Part shown: positions 49,101-54,608 of the stretch, piece after piece
How the letters are laid out: every line of letters starts with the position of its first letter
How positions within the stretch are numbered: the first letter of the stretch is position 1
Source of the DNA: Adiantum capillus-veneris
Taxonomy: Eukaryota > Streptophyta > Polypodiopsida > Polypodiales > Pteridaceae
Direction of reading: 5' to 3'
NCBI GenBank assembly: GCA_014529385.2
Contig: CM043971.1
Coordinates: 97,306,485 to 97,370,484, forward strand
Length of the DNA stretch: 64,000 nt
The notes under the pieces: model-generated
Database searches by the model: none
The model's input: the letters and a program-made list of their open reading frames with translations, nothing else
Told to the model about the DNA's origin: nothing
Position numbers and translations under genes: made by a program

Positions 49101-51933
49101 TCAATCTACATGAGAGCGCAAATCTCTGCGAAGAAAATTCCATCTTGGGCCACTGATGCTAGTGTGATGCAAACCATTGACATTCCAAGTGACAATATGT
49201 ATATCCATGTTGCAAACAATGGTGAACCTGAAACCTCAAAGGCATACATCAACCGTGGCATCAGCTACAAGACTAAAGATCAATGTCGAGCCCTCTTGAT
49301 CCCTGGCCGAAGCTGTGGAACAAGAGCTAATGGAAGTGCATCCTCATCATGTGGTAGTGGACGCAAGAGTTGTCATGGAGCAAAGGAGCGAGCAACTGTA
49401 ATTCAAGAACCAAAGTAGTCTGAAGAGCATCGCAGTGTGGAAACAATTGTCGGCTCCGCATGTGCAACCATGCACTGATCTGCTGAGTGTGGCCCCCTAG
49501 GTGCATATTTAAAGGCATGGTTACAAAGGCAACTGATACAAAAGCTAGCTGCCCTCAAAAGCACCCTTGCTAAAAGCAGGTCCCGAAAGCCTGCTAAGTC
49601 AACTGCTTTCATAATAGCCAGATAAGCTGCCGTATGGCCTGCTGCATCAACACATCCCTACTGCGACTTGTCCCACGAATCCTGCCATGTTTCACACGTG
49701 CTTGGCTTCAGACTCGAGTCCTTTGTTCTGCCCTTGCTTTGTCGGGTCAAGTCATGATCATGCCACATCAACACTTTGTAGCAATAAGGGATCCCAACAA
49801 AAGCTCGAAGAGTCTTAAAATGAAACTTTTACCTCGTAGAATTTATTGGTGCAGCTACAAAAATAGAAGGAGCTCGAAGACTTTTCAAAGACCTTTCTAG
49901 AGCTATGCCAGTCACTATTTTCATGGAAGATGCATCTGAACTTGGTTTTGTTGTGTAAAGGAGCTTGAGGGGCTTAAGCTGGAGCATGCCTCATAGTGCA
50001 AAACGTCCTCCCTCCACTCTGAGGCAAGAAAGGTATCTGCAACAGCTTTGAAAAATTATCTTCAGACCTATGATGTGATTACCTTGAGAAACATCTGGAG
50101 GCATCAATGGTCACTACTTTTTTGGGACAGTCCTTCACTTGCCCCAAGTCGCTTAAATCTGTTTCTTCGCATAGTATGAGGGGTTGTTTCGAGATCAAAC
50201 TGGAGAATGATGACTCCTCTACACAGTTTAAGACATGTCATATTAAATACATGGAAAGGACTAGAAACATCAAAAACAAGAAGGCTCCTGAAGAAAAATT
50301 TTCAATTTGTTCTTTCAGCTTGAAGCAAGGTCCCCTGGGCTTACTAGCATTATGCTAGTCCACAAACTCATGTTAGCAAGGCAGTAAGTAATGAACTCTA
50401 TTATAGGAAAAAGGGTCACATTGGTGTTTTTGAGCACCAAAGTCTTGTAGTCTTACCCATAATACTTAATCTGATAATCGTCCATGTCATATACAAAGCA
50501 AATTTTACAGATGCCTTGAAATTACTTATGGCATCAAGTATCTATATTATGCTAAATTGAAGGTTAAAAACTTCAAGCGGATATGTTGTGCAGAAAAGAA
50601 TATGTGATATCTTACACGAACTTGTTGAGAAAGGGCACTAAGTCCAAAATCTGATACTTTGAGGTTTCCTTCAGAATCCAGAAGAAGGTTCTCAGGCTGA
50701 AACAGGTAAGACTTAAACAATGTAGATGGCAAAAACGAAGGACAACCCGTAAGGGTCAACCAAGCAACAAGGAAAATCAATTTATGACTTGAACCGCTTC
50801 ATACGGAAGATCACCAACCTTTAGGTCTCTATGGTAGACTCCTCGACTATGACAGAAATCCACAGCATTGATGAGTTGTTGAAAATAACTTCTTGCTTCA
50901 TCCTCTTTCAGCTTACCTCGATGAACCTAACATGATTCCTGGATTAGCACAACTACTGATAATGTAATAGCAAGGTGTTATGCAGTACATAACCACATTA
51001 TTACAATTTTGTCGAAAAGCTCCCCTCCTTCTACAAACTCAAGAACAAGATAAATCTTTGTTCGGCTAGCCATCACCTAGAGCAGAAAATCCATGTTTAA
51101 GTACTCCAGAGAACAAAATTCTCAAAGTAGCATGCCCTTAACATTTATGAGTGTCAGGGAAACAGACAAGAAACCATGCATCGACTAAGACAGACACCCT
51201 GGCTTATGGGAGTGCAGCTGCATTTTCTTCCACATTGCAAGTTAATTCTTATAGAGATAGACCATGCAACCCCAAATGAAAGATGCACAAGCCAGAATTA
51301 AACATGATTGTGCATACACAAACATATTAATATGGCTTGAGACTTTGCACAGAACAAATACTTCAAGTAATGAAAAACCATGAGTCAAGGAATCAACCTC
51401 AAACAATTGCACTACATTTGGGTGTCTGATTAGCTTCATAGTTGAGATTTCCCTCTTGATCTGTCAAAATAACGTTCCAACTTGCCATTAATGTAGCCTC
51501 ACCTTCATGCAAATGCACCTTGTGCAAATTCTCAAACTTTTCCAGCTAACAAGTCAAGCTTCAGGCAATGCATATAATCCTCTCATGCACCATCGATAGG
51601 AGCAACTGTATGCCAGAAGAAAGCTCCAAGCACCAAAACACTGAGTATCGAGTATAATGATTCGAGGCAACAATCACATCAAATGTGCTCGTCTAAGGGT
51701 TGTGTTGATCCATCCATTGGTACAAAACGATCTACAACTAGAGATCTAATCAAAAAACATACCTGTTCCACCATATGATGCTTGAGAATTTTCTCCTTGT
51801 CTAAAATCTTAATGGCAACCTTCTCTCCAGTCTCAACATTCTTGGAATACTTGACCTTGGCAAAGCTACCTTCACCAATTGTACGTCCAAGCTCATATTT
51901 GCCTACACGGATGCGAGTATCAGGTTGGCTCAT
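11312..51933 (-). CDS. CIPK: CBL-interacting protein kinase (CIPK/SnRK3), 14 exons, CIPK3/9/23-like
   Basis: This Ser/Thr kinase is normally recruited and activated by calcineurin B-like calcium sensors to control ion transport and stress signalling. Exons on the minus strand: 51763-51933, 51398-51460, 51005-51076, 50819-50926, 50616-50696, 21560-21613, 21361-21486, 21189-21278, 20949-21071, 20745-20855, 11900-12016, 11782-11838, 11504-11578, 11312-11398. All introns are phase 0, and the exons sum to 444 codons plus stop. Visible motifs are the Gly-rich loop GEGSFAKV (20-27), Lys42, Glu61, HRD (134-136), DFG (154-156), APE (181-183), the CBL-binding NAF motif in [19 protein letters not shown] (311-329), and the phosphatase-interaction region [11 protein letters not shown] onward (334). 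ATG 51933 is the first in frame before GKYELG. No stop or frameshift is seen. From memory, exon joints match the intron-rich CIPK3/9/23 clade; the exact orthologue is not assigned. Confidence 0.93.
12208..12244. repeat. C-run followed by CA microsatellite
   Basis: A C-rich run of about 20 bases with one G interruption, followed by CA repeats, near the 3' end of intron 10. Confidence 0.9.
12783..13312 (-). pseudogene. element D integrase C-terminus and chromodomain
   Basis: Two frames read the GPF-like end of integrase ([30 protein letters not shown]) and then a chromodomain ([30 protein letters not shown]). Chromodomains of chromoviruses direct insertion to particular chromatin. The frames are separated by a shift near 13080 and an upstream insertion at 13319. 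Confidence 0.82.
13319..14188 (-). mobile_element. foreign gypsy gag fragment inserted in element D integrase
   Basis: The D integrase is continuous on both sides of this block when compared with element A. The block itself reads, in several frames, as a gypsy gag capsid on the same strand ([20 protein letters not shown], then [15 protein letters not shown] and [13 protein letters not shown]). CTTCAA occurs at both borders (13313-13318 and 14189-14194), like a target duplication. How a gag piece alone came to be inserted is unclear. Confidence 0.6.
14189..14900 (-). pseudogene. element D integrase core
   Basis: The reverse strand shows the HHCC zinc region ([20 protein letters not shown]), the first catalytic Asp context MDFIFDLP, and the downstream VEFAYND-type region with breaks. 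It is aligned by eye to the well-preserved integrase of element A. Several stops and frameshifts make it non-functional. Confidence 0.75.
14901..15430 (-). pseudogene. element D RNase H
   Basis: The frame reads [40 protein letters not shown] and [19 protein letters not shown], the RNase H and tether region of chromoviruses. The usual DHQSLRY catalytic Asp context has changed to YHQSLCY, so one acidic residue is lost. The upstream end is shifted. Confidence 0.78.
15431..16060 (-). pseudogene. element D reverse transcriptase remnant
   Basis: Broken frames read [38 protein letters not shown] and [20 protein letters not shown], all recognisable RT blocks of the A/B type. The region around the catalytic Asp pair is disrupted. 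Confidence 0.72.
16300..16600 (-). pseudogene. element D protease remnant
   Basis: The reverse strand gives [20 protein letters not shown] followed by a shifted remainder that includes TPIIGKF. This corresponds to the [10 protein letters not shown] protease motif of element A. Confidence 0.68.
17231..17244 (-). other. primer binding site of element D
   Basis: On the minus strand, GTCGTATCAGAGCA directly follows the LTR end TTACA and resembles the initiator-Met-tRNA site TGGTATCAGAGC with two changes. Confidence 0.7.
17245..17795 (-). repeat. 5' LTR of element D
   Basis: On the minus strand it starts TGTCACAAGCTGG and ends TTATTACA before the primer site. Its 3' half aligns with the LTR of element A, including the conserved hairpin core (17360-17378). 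Its 5' half contains three TGACGTGG/TGATGTGG repeats spaced about 45-60 bp apart. Confidence 0.82.
17796..18151. other. no recognisable feature
   Basis: Intron 10 sequence between the D LTR and a GT array; no domain or repeat identified. Confidence 0.4.
18152..18177. repeat. GT microsatellite
   Basis: About 13 GT units after an A-run. Confidence 0.95.
18205..18294 (-). repeat. LTR-E-type terminal fragment
   Basis: On the minus strand the sequence starts TGTCAATTGCAGCAGAATTG and continues GAAATGG...CTTCCTTGCTTGAATG. It matches about 90 bp at 47490-47578 (minus) and, for the first 20 bases, 29221 (plus). A TGTC start fits an LTR end. Confidence 0.5.
18295..19730. other. intron 10 sequence, repeat-like but unidentified
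   Basis: Short purine tracts (for example AAGAGGGGGATT near 19045 and AGTAGAGGGGGATT near 19200) look like polypurine tracts of decayed retroelements. No protein domain is readable in either strand. Confidence 0.35.
19731..19743 (-). other. primer-binding-site-like sequence
   Basis: The minus strand reads GTGACAGTCGTATCAGAGC, i.e. an LTR-type end followed by the same variant primer site seen in element D. No matching LTR or coding region was found next to it. Confidence 0.35.
20745..21613 (-). CDS. CIPK: CIPK exons 6-10: activation segment to NAF domain
   Basis: Exons 6-10 code for residues 166-333. Exon 6 begins exactly where exon 5 ended ([18 protein letters not shown], completing the activation segment). 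Exon 7 gives [19 protein letters not shown], exon 8 [17 protein letters not shown], exon 9 the end of the kinase C-lobe, and exon 10 the NAF motif. Introns 6, 8 and 9 are GT-AG; intron 7 has a GC donor. Exon 6 is preceded by a good acceptor (CTGCAG at 21614). Confidence 0.93.
21279..21360 (-). other. GC-AG intron (CIPK intron 7)
   Basis: The donor reads AAG|GCAAGA and the acceptor TTTCAG|ATA. Codons on both sides (LYRK / [10 protein letters not shown]) match the family without a gap. No nearby GT would keep the frame and these residues. Confidence 0.88.
21690..22330. other. start-proximal side of intron 5 acceptor, partly LTR-like
   Basis: The stretch at 22058-22090 (GATGTGGCATCCGTACGG, then GTGATGACACC) resembles the TGACGTGGCACCGTACGG segment in the LTR of element A. 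The rest is not recognised. Confidence 0.35.
22331..22580. repeat. C-run of 25 bases and C-rich tract
   Basis: There is a pure run of 25 C (22331-22355), another of 14 (22373-22386) and then about 190 bp of C-rich sequence. On the transcribed kinase strand this is G-rich, about 0.7 kb upstream of exon 6. Open frames across it are compositional artefacts. Confidence 0.9.
22600..22885 (+). other. open frame resembling a LINE ORF1 segment
   Basis: One frame reads [20 protein letters not shown] followed by [12 protein letters not shown]. This looks like the acidic helix and ICKILG-type block near the start of plant LINE ORF1 proteins. It is only about 60 codons, so the call is weak. Confidence 0.3.
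22905..23060. repeat. spaced CCACATCAGC/CCATGTCATC motif repeats
   Basis: Four imperfect copies of a GCCACGTCAGCA-like motif occur about 40-50 bp apart, as in the D LTR (17630-17790). This suggests a decayed LTR of a related element. Confidence 0.5.
23072..23182. repeat. GT microsatellite
   Basis: About 55 GT units with two GC substitutions near the 5' end. Confidence 0.97.
23741..24040 (+). repeat. four diverged copies of a 40-bp motif
   Basis: The pattern CTCCCCCGCAAATAGCCA, about 10 variable bases, then GGGCCATGAG appears near 23745, 23806, 23932 and 23999. The spacing is irregular (61, 126 and 67 bp). Confidence 0.6.
24270..24890 (-). pseudogene. Ty3/gypsy gag zinc knuckle and protease fragment
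   Basis: The minus strand reads a CCHC knuckle ([15 protein letters not shown], about 24830-24780) and further on [20 protein letters not shown], the protease motif of A/B-type chromoviruses, then [15 protein letters not shown]. Stops and shifts are present. It lies head to head with element C and is not part of it. Confidence 0.72.
24961..25476 (+). pseudogene. element C gag C-terminal part with damaged zinc knuckle
   Basis: A 171-codon frame is Ser/Lys/Asn-rich and contains [16 protein letters not shown]. This is a CX2CX4HX4C knuckle whose last Cys is Phe, so zinc binding is likely lost. The start is not preserved. Confidence 0.68.
25490..25792 (+). pseudogene. element C protease
   Basis: The frame reads [19 protein letters not shown] (DSG active site) and later [13 protein letters not shown], the DVILGMDWL-type end of gypsy proteases. 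It is cut off after about 90 codons by a block of unrelated sequence. Confidence 0.72.
25793..28527. mobile_element. 2.7 kb non-coding insertion in element C, LTR-like
   Basis: Between the protease and RT of C lies AT-rich sequence with no protein domain. A TATA box (GCTATAAAAGGAGGG, about 27462) is followed by a transcript-like leader, as in a large LTR. A CT array is at 28130-28160. A solo LTR or non-autonomous element is likely; exact ends and target duplication were not established. Confidence 0.45.
28567..29220 (+). pseudogene. element C reverse transcriptase
   Basis: The frame reads [40 protein letters not shown] and SSRLCV. After a deletion of about 25 codons it shifts to [37 protein letters not shown] and FIFLDDI, where LDD is the catalytic Asp pair. 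It then reaches [12 protein letters not shown] before being broken at 29220. It is closer to the classical chromovirus RT than A or B. Confidence 0.82.
29221..30381 (+). mobile_element. 1.16 kb non-coding insertion in element C RT, LTR-E type
   Basis: The RT of C breaks at VYY and resumes at [12 protein letters not shown]. The inserted block begins TGTAAGGTGCAGCGGAAGTG, like the LTR-E fragments at 18294 and 47578 (minus), and ends GTGACA. No coding domain is seen, so a solo LTR is the simplest reading. A clean target duplication was not found. Confidence 0.5.
30385..30854 (+). pseudogene. element C RT C-terminus and RNase H, first part
   Basis: It reads [40 protein letters not shown] and [20 protein letters not shown] (RNase H first Asp replaced by Asn in VWTNAS). 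A TAA stop occurs at 30772-30774, and then [19 protein letters not shown] runs up to the insertion point of element A. Confidence 0.8.
30855..30859 (+). repeat. left target-site duplication of element A (TTTTA)
   Basis: TTTTA precedes the TGTCACAAAG start of the 5' LTR and recurs at 45735-45739 after the 3' LTR. Confidence 0.88.
30860..31497 (+). repeat. 5' LTR of element A
   Basis: 638 bp, TGTCACAAAG to GTTACA. It contains TGACGTGG motifs, a CCCTAA-type short run (30925-30950), a 52-bp GA array (31066-31117) and the hairpin core (31354-31372). Confidence 0.92.
31499..31515 (+). other. primer binding site of element A (mutated)
   Basis: TAATATCAAAGCACGG, two bases after the LTR, resembles TGGTATCAGAGC with changes at positions 2-3. 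Confidence 0.6.
31569..33285 (+). pseudogene. element A gag and start of protease
   Basis: The ATG at 31569 opens a frame with a charged N-terminus, a Ser-rich tract (about residues 160-176), then the capsid ([33 protein letters not shown]). The knuckle [14 protein letters not shown] lacks the second Cys (Tyr in its place). The protease motif [10 protein letters not shown] follows. In-frame stops lie at 32415-32417 (TAG) and 32766-32768 (TGA), and the frame shifts near 33285. Capsid and nucleocapsid would form the particle in an active copy. Confidence 0.88.
33287..33694 (+). pseudogene. element A protease remainder
   Basis: It reads [40 protein letters not shown] and [20 protein letters not shown], the second half of the protease and the linker to RT. 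The frame shifts near 33675 where RT coding continues. Confidence 0.82.
33675..34241 (+). pseudogene. element A reverse transcriptase, first part
   Basis: It reads [20 protein letters not shown], a TGA at 33849-33851, then [40 protein letters not shown] and [20 protein letters not shown]. The text stops at FREHR where element B inserted, and resumes at 42274 with FVGTFFDD. Confidence 0.88.
34237..34241 (+). repeat. left target-site duplication of element B (ACAGG)
   Basis: ACAGG before the TGTCACC LTR start recurs at 42269-42273 after the 3' LTR. Confidence 0.85.
34242..35581 (+). repeat. 5' LTR of element B
   Basis: 1340 bp. Compared with the 3' LTR it has an extra segment of about 29 bp near 34255-34287 and scattered, mostly transition, differences. 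AATAAA (35404-35409) lies just upstream of the hairpin core (35424-35442). Confidence 0.92.
35582..35597 (+). other. primer-binding-site position of element B
   Basis: TGGTTCCATCGACGGG follows the LTR directly. It starts with TGG as expected for pairing with a tRNA CCA end, but the tRNA was not identified. Confidence 0.5.
35668..37680 (+). pseudogene. element B gag-protease with one in-frame stop
   Basis: The ATG at 35668 opens a 670-codon frame interrupted only by TAG at 35848-35850. It has a Gly/Met/Pro-rich N-terminal region, capsid ([35 protein letters not shown]), an intact CCHC knuckle ([14 protein letters not shown]) and the aspartic protease ([30 protein letters not shown]). After about 37630 a one-base shift puts the linker to RT in another frame. 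Apart from the stop, it looks recently functional. Confidence 0.9.
37630..38861 (+). pseudogene. element B reverse transcriptase
   Basis: A continuous frame has all RT blocks: [60 protein letters not shown] and the catalytic FFDD at 38382-38393 (FFDD or YIDD is usual in chromoviruses). Then come [20 protein letters not shown] and [16 protein letters not shown]. The frame shifts near 38820 at the start of RNase H (PFVV). All catalytic Asp residues of RT are present. Confidence 0.92.
38820..39235 (+). pseudogene. element B RNase H
   Basis: It reads [60 protein letters not shown] and [21 protein letters not shown] at 39233-39235 separates it from integrase in the same frame, at a site where element A has a sense codon. 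Confidence 0.88.
39236..40387 (+). pseudogene. element B integrase
   Basis: It shows the HHCC zinc region ([24 protein letters not shown]) and the catalytic core with Asp in MDFIFDLP, Asp in [11 protein letters not shown] and Glu in [11 protein letters not shown]. The GPF-like module [29 protein letters not shown] follows. The frame shifts near 40350, just before the chromodomain. Confidence 0.9.
40350..40653 (+). pseudogene. element B chromodomain
   Basis: It reads [20 protein letters not shown] then [20 protein letters not shown] and [12 protein letters not shown], stop at 40651-40653. This is a classical chromovirus chromodomain at the integrase C-terminus, which places B (and A, C and D) in the chromodomain-bearing gypsy group. 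Confidence 0.88.
40945..40960 (+). other. polypurine tract of element B
   Basis: AAGGGTGGGGTG lies immediately before the TGTCACC start of the 3' LTR. Confidence 0.75.
40961..42268 (+). repeat. 3' LTR of element B
   Basis: 1308 bp, near-identical to 34242-35581. It ends GGTTATA (a TG...TA element) before the ACAGG duplication. Hairpin core at 42111-42129. Confidence 0.92.
42274..43214 (+). pseudogene. element A reverse transcriptase end and RNase H
   Basis: It resumes the RT broken at 34241 with [14 protein letters not shown] (catalytic Asp pair present), a short shift, then [20 protein letters not shown] and [20 protein letters not shown] at 42610-42612 follows SPLHILT. RNase H follows ([40 protein letters not shown]) to a TAG at 43212. 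Confidence 0.88.
43215..44548 (+). pseudogene. element A integrase and chromodomain
   Basis: It reads the zinc region ([24 protein letters not shown]), TGA at 43470-43472, a shift near 43497, then the core with [14 protein letters not shown] and a changed Glu context ([11 protein letters not shown]). The GPF-like module and chromodomain follow ([20 protein letters not shown]), stop 44546-44548. From 43580 onward the 322-codon frame is unbroken. Confidence 0.9.
44549..45138 (+). other. element A 3' untranslated internal region and polypurine tract
   Basis: No coding sequence. It ends AAGAGAGGGTA directly before the 3' LTR. The first 300 bp align with element D (12780 down to about 12430). Confidence 0.75.
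45139..45734 (+). repeat. 3' LTR of element A
   Basis: 596 bp, same ends as 30860-31497. Most of the 42-bp length difference is the GA array (19 bp here, 45345-45363, against 52 bp). A degenerate hairpin core is at 45591-45608. Confidence 0.92.
45735..45739 (+). repeat. right target-site duplication of element A (TTTTA)
   Basis: Matches 30855-30859. Confidence 0.88.
45740..46230 (+). pseudogene. element C RNase H end fused to chromodomain, integrase deleted
   Basis: The frame reads [38 protein letters not shown], then after about 35 residues goes straight to [40 protein letters not shown] and [13 protein letters not shown]. The entire integrase, normally some 350-400 residues between these parts, is missing, yet the join is in frame. 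Confidence 0.85.
46257..46269 (+). other. polypurine tract of element C
   Basis: AAGCAGGAGGGGA directly before TGTCGCGTGC. Confidence 0.65.
46270..47300 (+). repeat. 3' LTR of element C (right end approximate)
   Basis: It starts TGTCGCGTGC after the polypurine tract. A TATA box (CCTATATAAAAAACC, about 46731) marks the promoter. Without a 5' LTR copy the right end cannot be fixed. Confidence 0.6.
47340..47578 (-). repeat. LTR-E-type fragment
   Basis: On the minus strand it starts TGTCAGGTGCAGCGGAATTG and shares about 90 bp with 18205-18294. It ends the LINE fragment abruptly at 47580, consistent with insertion or rearrangement there. Confidence 0.5.
47580..49208 (-). pseudogene. LINE (L1-type) ORF2 fragment: endonuclease and start of RT
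   Basis: The minus-strand ATG at 49208 opens [17 protein letters not shown], the start of an apurinic-type endonuclease. It continues [28 protein letters not shown] and [18 protein letters not shown] begins further on ([40 protein letters not shown]). Stops and shifts occur, and the rest of RT is missing where the LTR-E fragment starts. LINE ORF2 supplies nicking and reverse transcription for target-primed insertion. Confidence 0.85.
49209..50615. other. intron 5 sequence upstream of LINE, mostly unidentified
   Basis: The part nearest the LINE (to about 49620) may be the end of its ORF1 (minus frame with Cys/His residues, [13 protein letters not shown]) but is not clear. The remainder holds no domain that I recognise. 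Confidence 0.4.
50616..51933 (-). CDS. CIPK: CIPK exons 1-5: kinase N-lobe and catalytic loop
   Basis: Five exons code for residues 1-165: Gly-rich loop, VAIK lysine, the IKREISTM helix, and the catalytic loop split across exons 4 and 5 (HRDLK / PENLLLD). Exon 5 ends ALSQQVR after the DFG motif. Introns 1-4 (302, 321, 78 and 122 bp) have GT donors and AG acceptors. The donor after exon 5 is GTAAG at 50615, which opens the giant intron 5. Nothing in this cluster is broken. Confidence 0.93.
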
Positions 51934-52009
51934 ATTGAATCCAATTTGAAAGCAATGTGCAATTGCCAAGCTATACTCCTGGACTTCGTTTTCAAATTCT
52001 GCGATGGTT

Positions 52010-52640
52010 CCTAATGTCTGATCAGCCTTGCCACAGAAATTATACCCTTTTCATCAATGGCCGAGAATATTTGTTTACGGATGGTAGACAAACCCAAATG
52101 AATGTAGTATTTCGATAATGTCACTTGCTCTATCAGCTAATGAAAGCTGATGTCTACAATCTCAATTTGAAATGAAAGCCATGTCTGATCAATTTCAACA
52201 AACACACTTTAGTGTAATGCTCAAGCTTTGCCAAAGCCGTGTTCCTGAAATTCCCTTTTGAATTCTGGATGTTTGATCAACCTTGGCTTAGGCACTATGC
52301 CCTTTTCCCTCTAGGAATGCCAGCATGCCTTCAAACGAGCACCGTAATTTGATAAGTACACTTGCACTCTCAGCTACATGAAAGCTGATGTGAAGTAGGT
52401 AATCTTGCCGAAGAAAAAAATCCCTTGCGACAGAAGTTTTGTGGGTATGTTAATCCTGCAAGAATGGTAGACAGTCTTTGTGTCTAGCTGATCTGAATGA
52501 ACATAGTATGTTGATCATCTCACTTCCACACTCAGCTGCATGTAACTTGCTGATGTCAATTATCTCAAGATGCTGATGTTACCAAAGAGAAATTCCAGAC
52601 GCAGAAACTTTGTCGATACTACTTATTTTGGCAGAAAATA
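52010..52640 (-). repeat. three or four diverged tandem units upstream of the kinase start
   Basis: Copies share a CAGCTACATGAAAGCTGATGT-like block (near 52135, 52370 and 52535) and a following CTTGCC(A/G)AAGAAA block. Spacing is about 160-240 bp. It lies 80-700 bp upstream of the kinase ATG, in the 5' UTR or promoter region. Confidence 0.55.
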
Positions 52641-52836
52641 TCGGTATCAGCTTGCTCCTCTCTCCATATGCATGCTTTGAACAGCCTGTTGCAGCTCACT
52701 GACACAAATTATGCACGTAAGAGGGTAATTGAAAGCCAGCCTACAATCTATATGCATACAGCAGACAGCAGCAGATTAGTCATGTGTCTCTGCAGTGTTT
52801 GTAACTTTTGTGGGTGTCTGTGTGAGAGTGAGAGAG

Positions 52837-52838
52837 GC

Positions 52839-52901
<63 letters not shown>
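52837..52901. repeat. GC-GT-GA compound microsatellite upstream of kinase
   Basis: About 8 GC units, then 16 GT units, then 8 GA units without a gap, about 0.9 kb upstream of the kinase ATG. The GC-GT part is alternating purine-pyrimidine. Confidence 0.95.
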
Positions 52902-53214
52902 CACGTGTGTGTAGTTTGTCCGAAGTAGCAACCCGACAAGGGGAGGATGCGTACAGAACCTGATCGCTGCTCCATCACTCCGGCCAACTTTTTCGTACGC
53001 AAAGTGTTGAGGGAATCAAGGCCAGCCTTCAGGACTTTTAGAAGACAAAACTTAAAATTAGGAATCATCTGCACTGTGAAATCACCTGGTTCTTCTTGTA
53101 TTGAAGCTGCTCAGTGCTTGTTACAATCTACATGGACGCTGGCCTATCCATGTCACGCCTTCCCCTTAACAAAGACATACATCATGAATGATAAAACTTA
53201 ATATGAGTGACATC

Positions 53215-53710
53215 AGCACAAGTGATGATCTGATTAGAGTTGCGTTGGCATGGCCGGGAAAATATGCAAGTGGATTCAAAGGACATGGCAAATTAAGTTC
53301 TTCAAGATTGATTTGTTCTTTGGTAGTAACAGGTTGGGAAGTCCTGATGTGCTTGTCTGCATACAAATAATCAGGTACTACTTCTTTCACCATATTTGGC
53401 AAGCAAGGAACCACCGGGTGTTTGAGGGGGATCTGGCTGTGGCAAGCTTTTGTGAAATCATACAAGAAAACAGGGTGACGATCCACATGATCGGAGGTAA
53501 ACAAGTCTCAGAGGATTGGTCTAGAACAATACATATCATGATGACATCTTGCAATAAGTAAAGCCTAGGAGCAGTTGTGGTTTCTCTGTCAAGCAGAGAA
53601 CTTGTAATCCTTTGACTCTCAAGGCTCGGTCTAAGCTCGAGGTTGGTGTATATTTATGATGTTCTTAATACTATCCACTCACAATTGTGAGTTTTGCAAA
53701 AAAAAAAAAA
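53215..53710 (+). pseudogene. LINE 3' end with poly(A) tail
   Basis: The frame at 53250-53561 ends with RYYFFHHIWQARNHRVFEG, the HIWxARN-type block close to the C-terminus of plant L1 ORF2. It is followed by about 150 bp of untranslated sequence and a run of 13 A (53698-53710). The 5' part is absent, as usual for truncated LINE insertions. Confidence 0.7.
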
Positions 53711-54198
53711 GATGCTAGGTATTGGTTCTAATGCGTTGGAGGATTATGGATCTAGCCATAGATGCAGAAGAGCTTCACTAAGGCCTGTCTTGCACACTGG
53801 ATAATAGAGTAACACATGTGCTCCTTCTTTGTACTCTACTGGATGGTGCCCTTCATCATAGTTAGGCATATCGAGAGTTTGAGCGGAGATTTTATATTTG
53901 CGAGCTTTCGATTTTGAGCTTTTGCAATCGAAATTTTATTTTTGAGCTTTTTAACGTTCGCATTACACTAACGATATCTTAAAATATCATTGTGGTATGA
54001 GAAAACCTACTCTGGATTGTGCATTCCTTCAATTACTAAACAATTAAATGTGACATGCATGCATATCTATATTTGAGGGAATGTAAACTTAAGCACTCTC
54101 TTATTAAACTAAAATGTAACTTTAAAAAAAGTACATTTGTAATCAGTACTGAGTGAATATCAGACTATGAAGAATACCAAACAACACAAGTAATGTCA
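53711..54198. other. no recognisable feature
   Basis: AT-rich sequence; a small inverted GAGCTTT(C/T)GATTTTG pattern near 53905-53950, nothing coding. Confidence 0.4.
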
Positions 54199-54608
54199 AA
54201 GTAACCTACCAAGTCAACTCAAGTAGGCCCAAACCAAACTAGATTCCAAGTGGTAGTGTGGCATGCATATCATATTACATAGTAAACCTTTAATCACAGA
54301 ATCTAGTCACATGATTACCAAAATGCCATGCCCACATCATGTGGTCACCATGTACACGAGATACACAAATCAAAACATCAAAATGCAATGTCTAAAGAGA
54401 GTAACCTACCAAATCAACTCAAGAAGCCTCAAAACCAAACTGCATTCCAAGTGGTAGTGTGACATGCATCTCATACTATCGTAACAAGCCTCCAATCACA
54501 TTATCTTGTCACACGATCACCAAAATGCTACGTCCACATCATGTGGCCACCATGTACATAAAACACATAAATCAAAACATCAAAATACAATGTCTAGAGA
54601 GAGTCTCC
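54199..54608 (+). repeat. two-copy tandem duplication, unit about 204 bp
   Basis: GTAACCTACCAAGTCAACTC (54201) recurs at about 54404, and similarity continues through CCACATCATGTGG...CATGTACA to AATGTCTA(A/G)AGAGAGT at the end of each unit. Confidence 0.88.

Larger units (their letters stand above)
21614..50615 (-). other. CIPK intron 5, 29.0 kb, full of nested retrotransposons
   Basis: The intron runs from a GTAAG donor (50615) to a CTGCAG acceptor (21614) and joins two exons in phase 0 within the activation segment. It contains gypsy elements C, A and B nested in plus orientation, a minus-strand gypsy gag-protease fragment, a minus-strand LINE fragment, LTR fragments, C-runs and a GT array. 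Introns elsewhere in the gene, apart from intron 10, are below 330 bp. Confidence 0.88.

Noticed and set aside
50616-51933. Exons 1-5 as a separate truncated kinase pseudogene
   Set aside because: The donor is intact, exon 6 at 21613 continues the protein at the exact residue, and no second copy of exons 6-14 or 1-5 is in the window.
52668-53201. Open frames around the GC-GT-GA array upstream of the kinase
   Set aside because: They depend on the repeat or show no domain; no splice or codon support.
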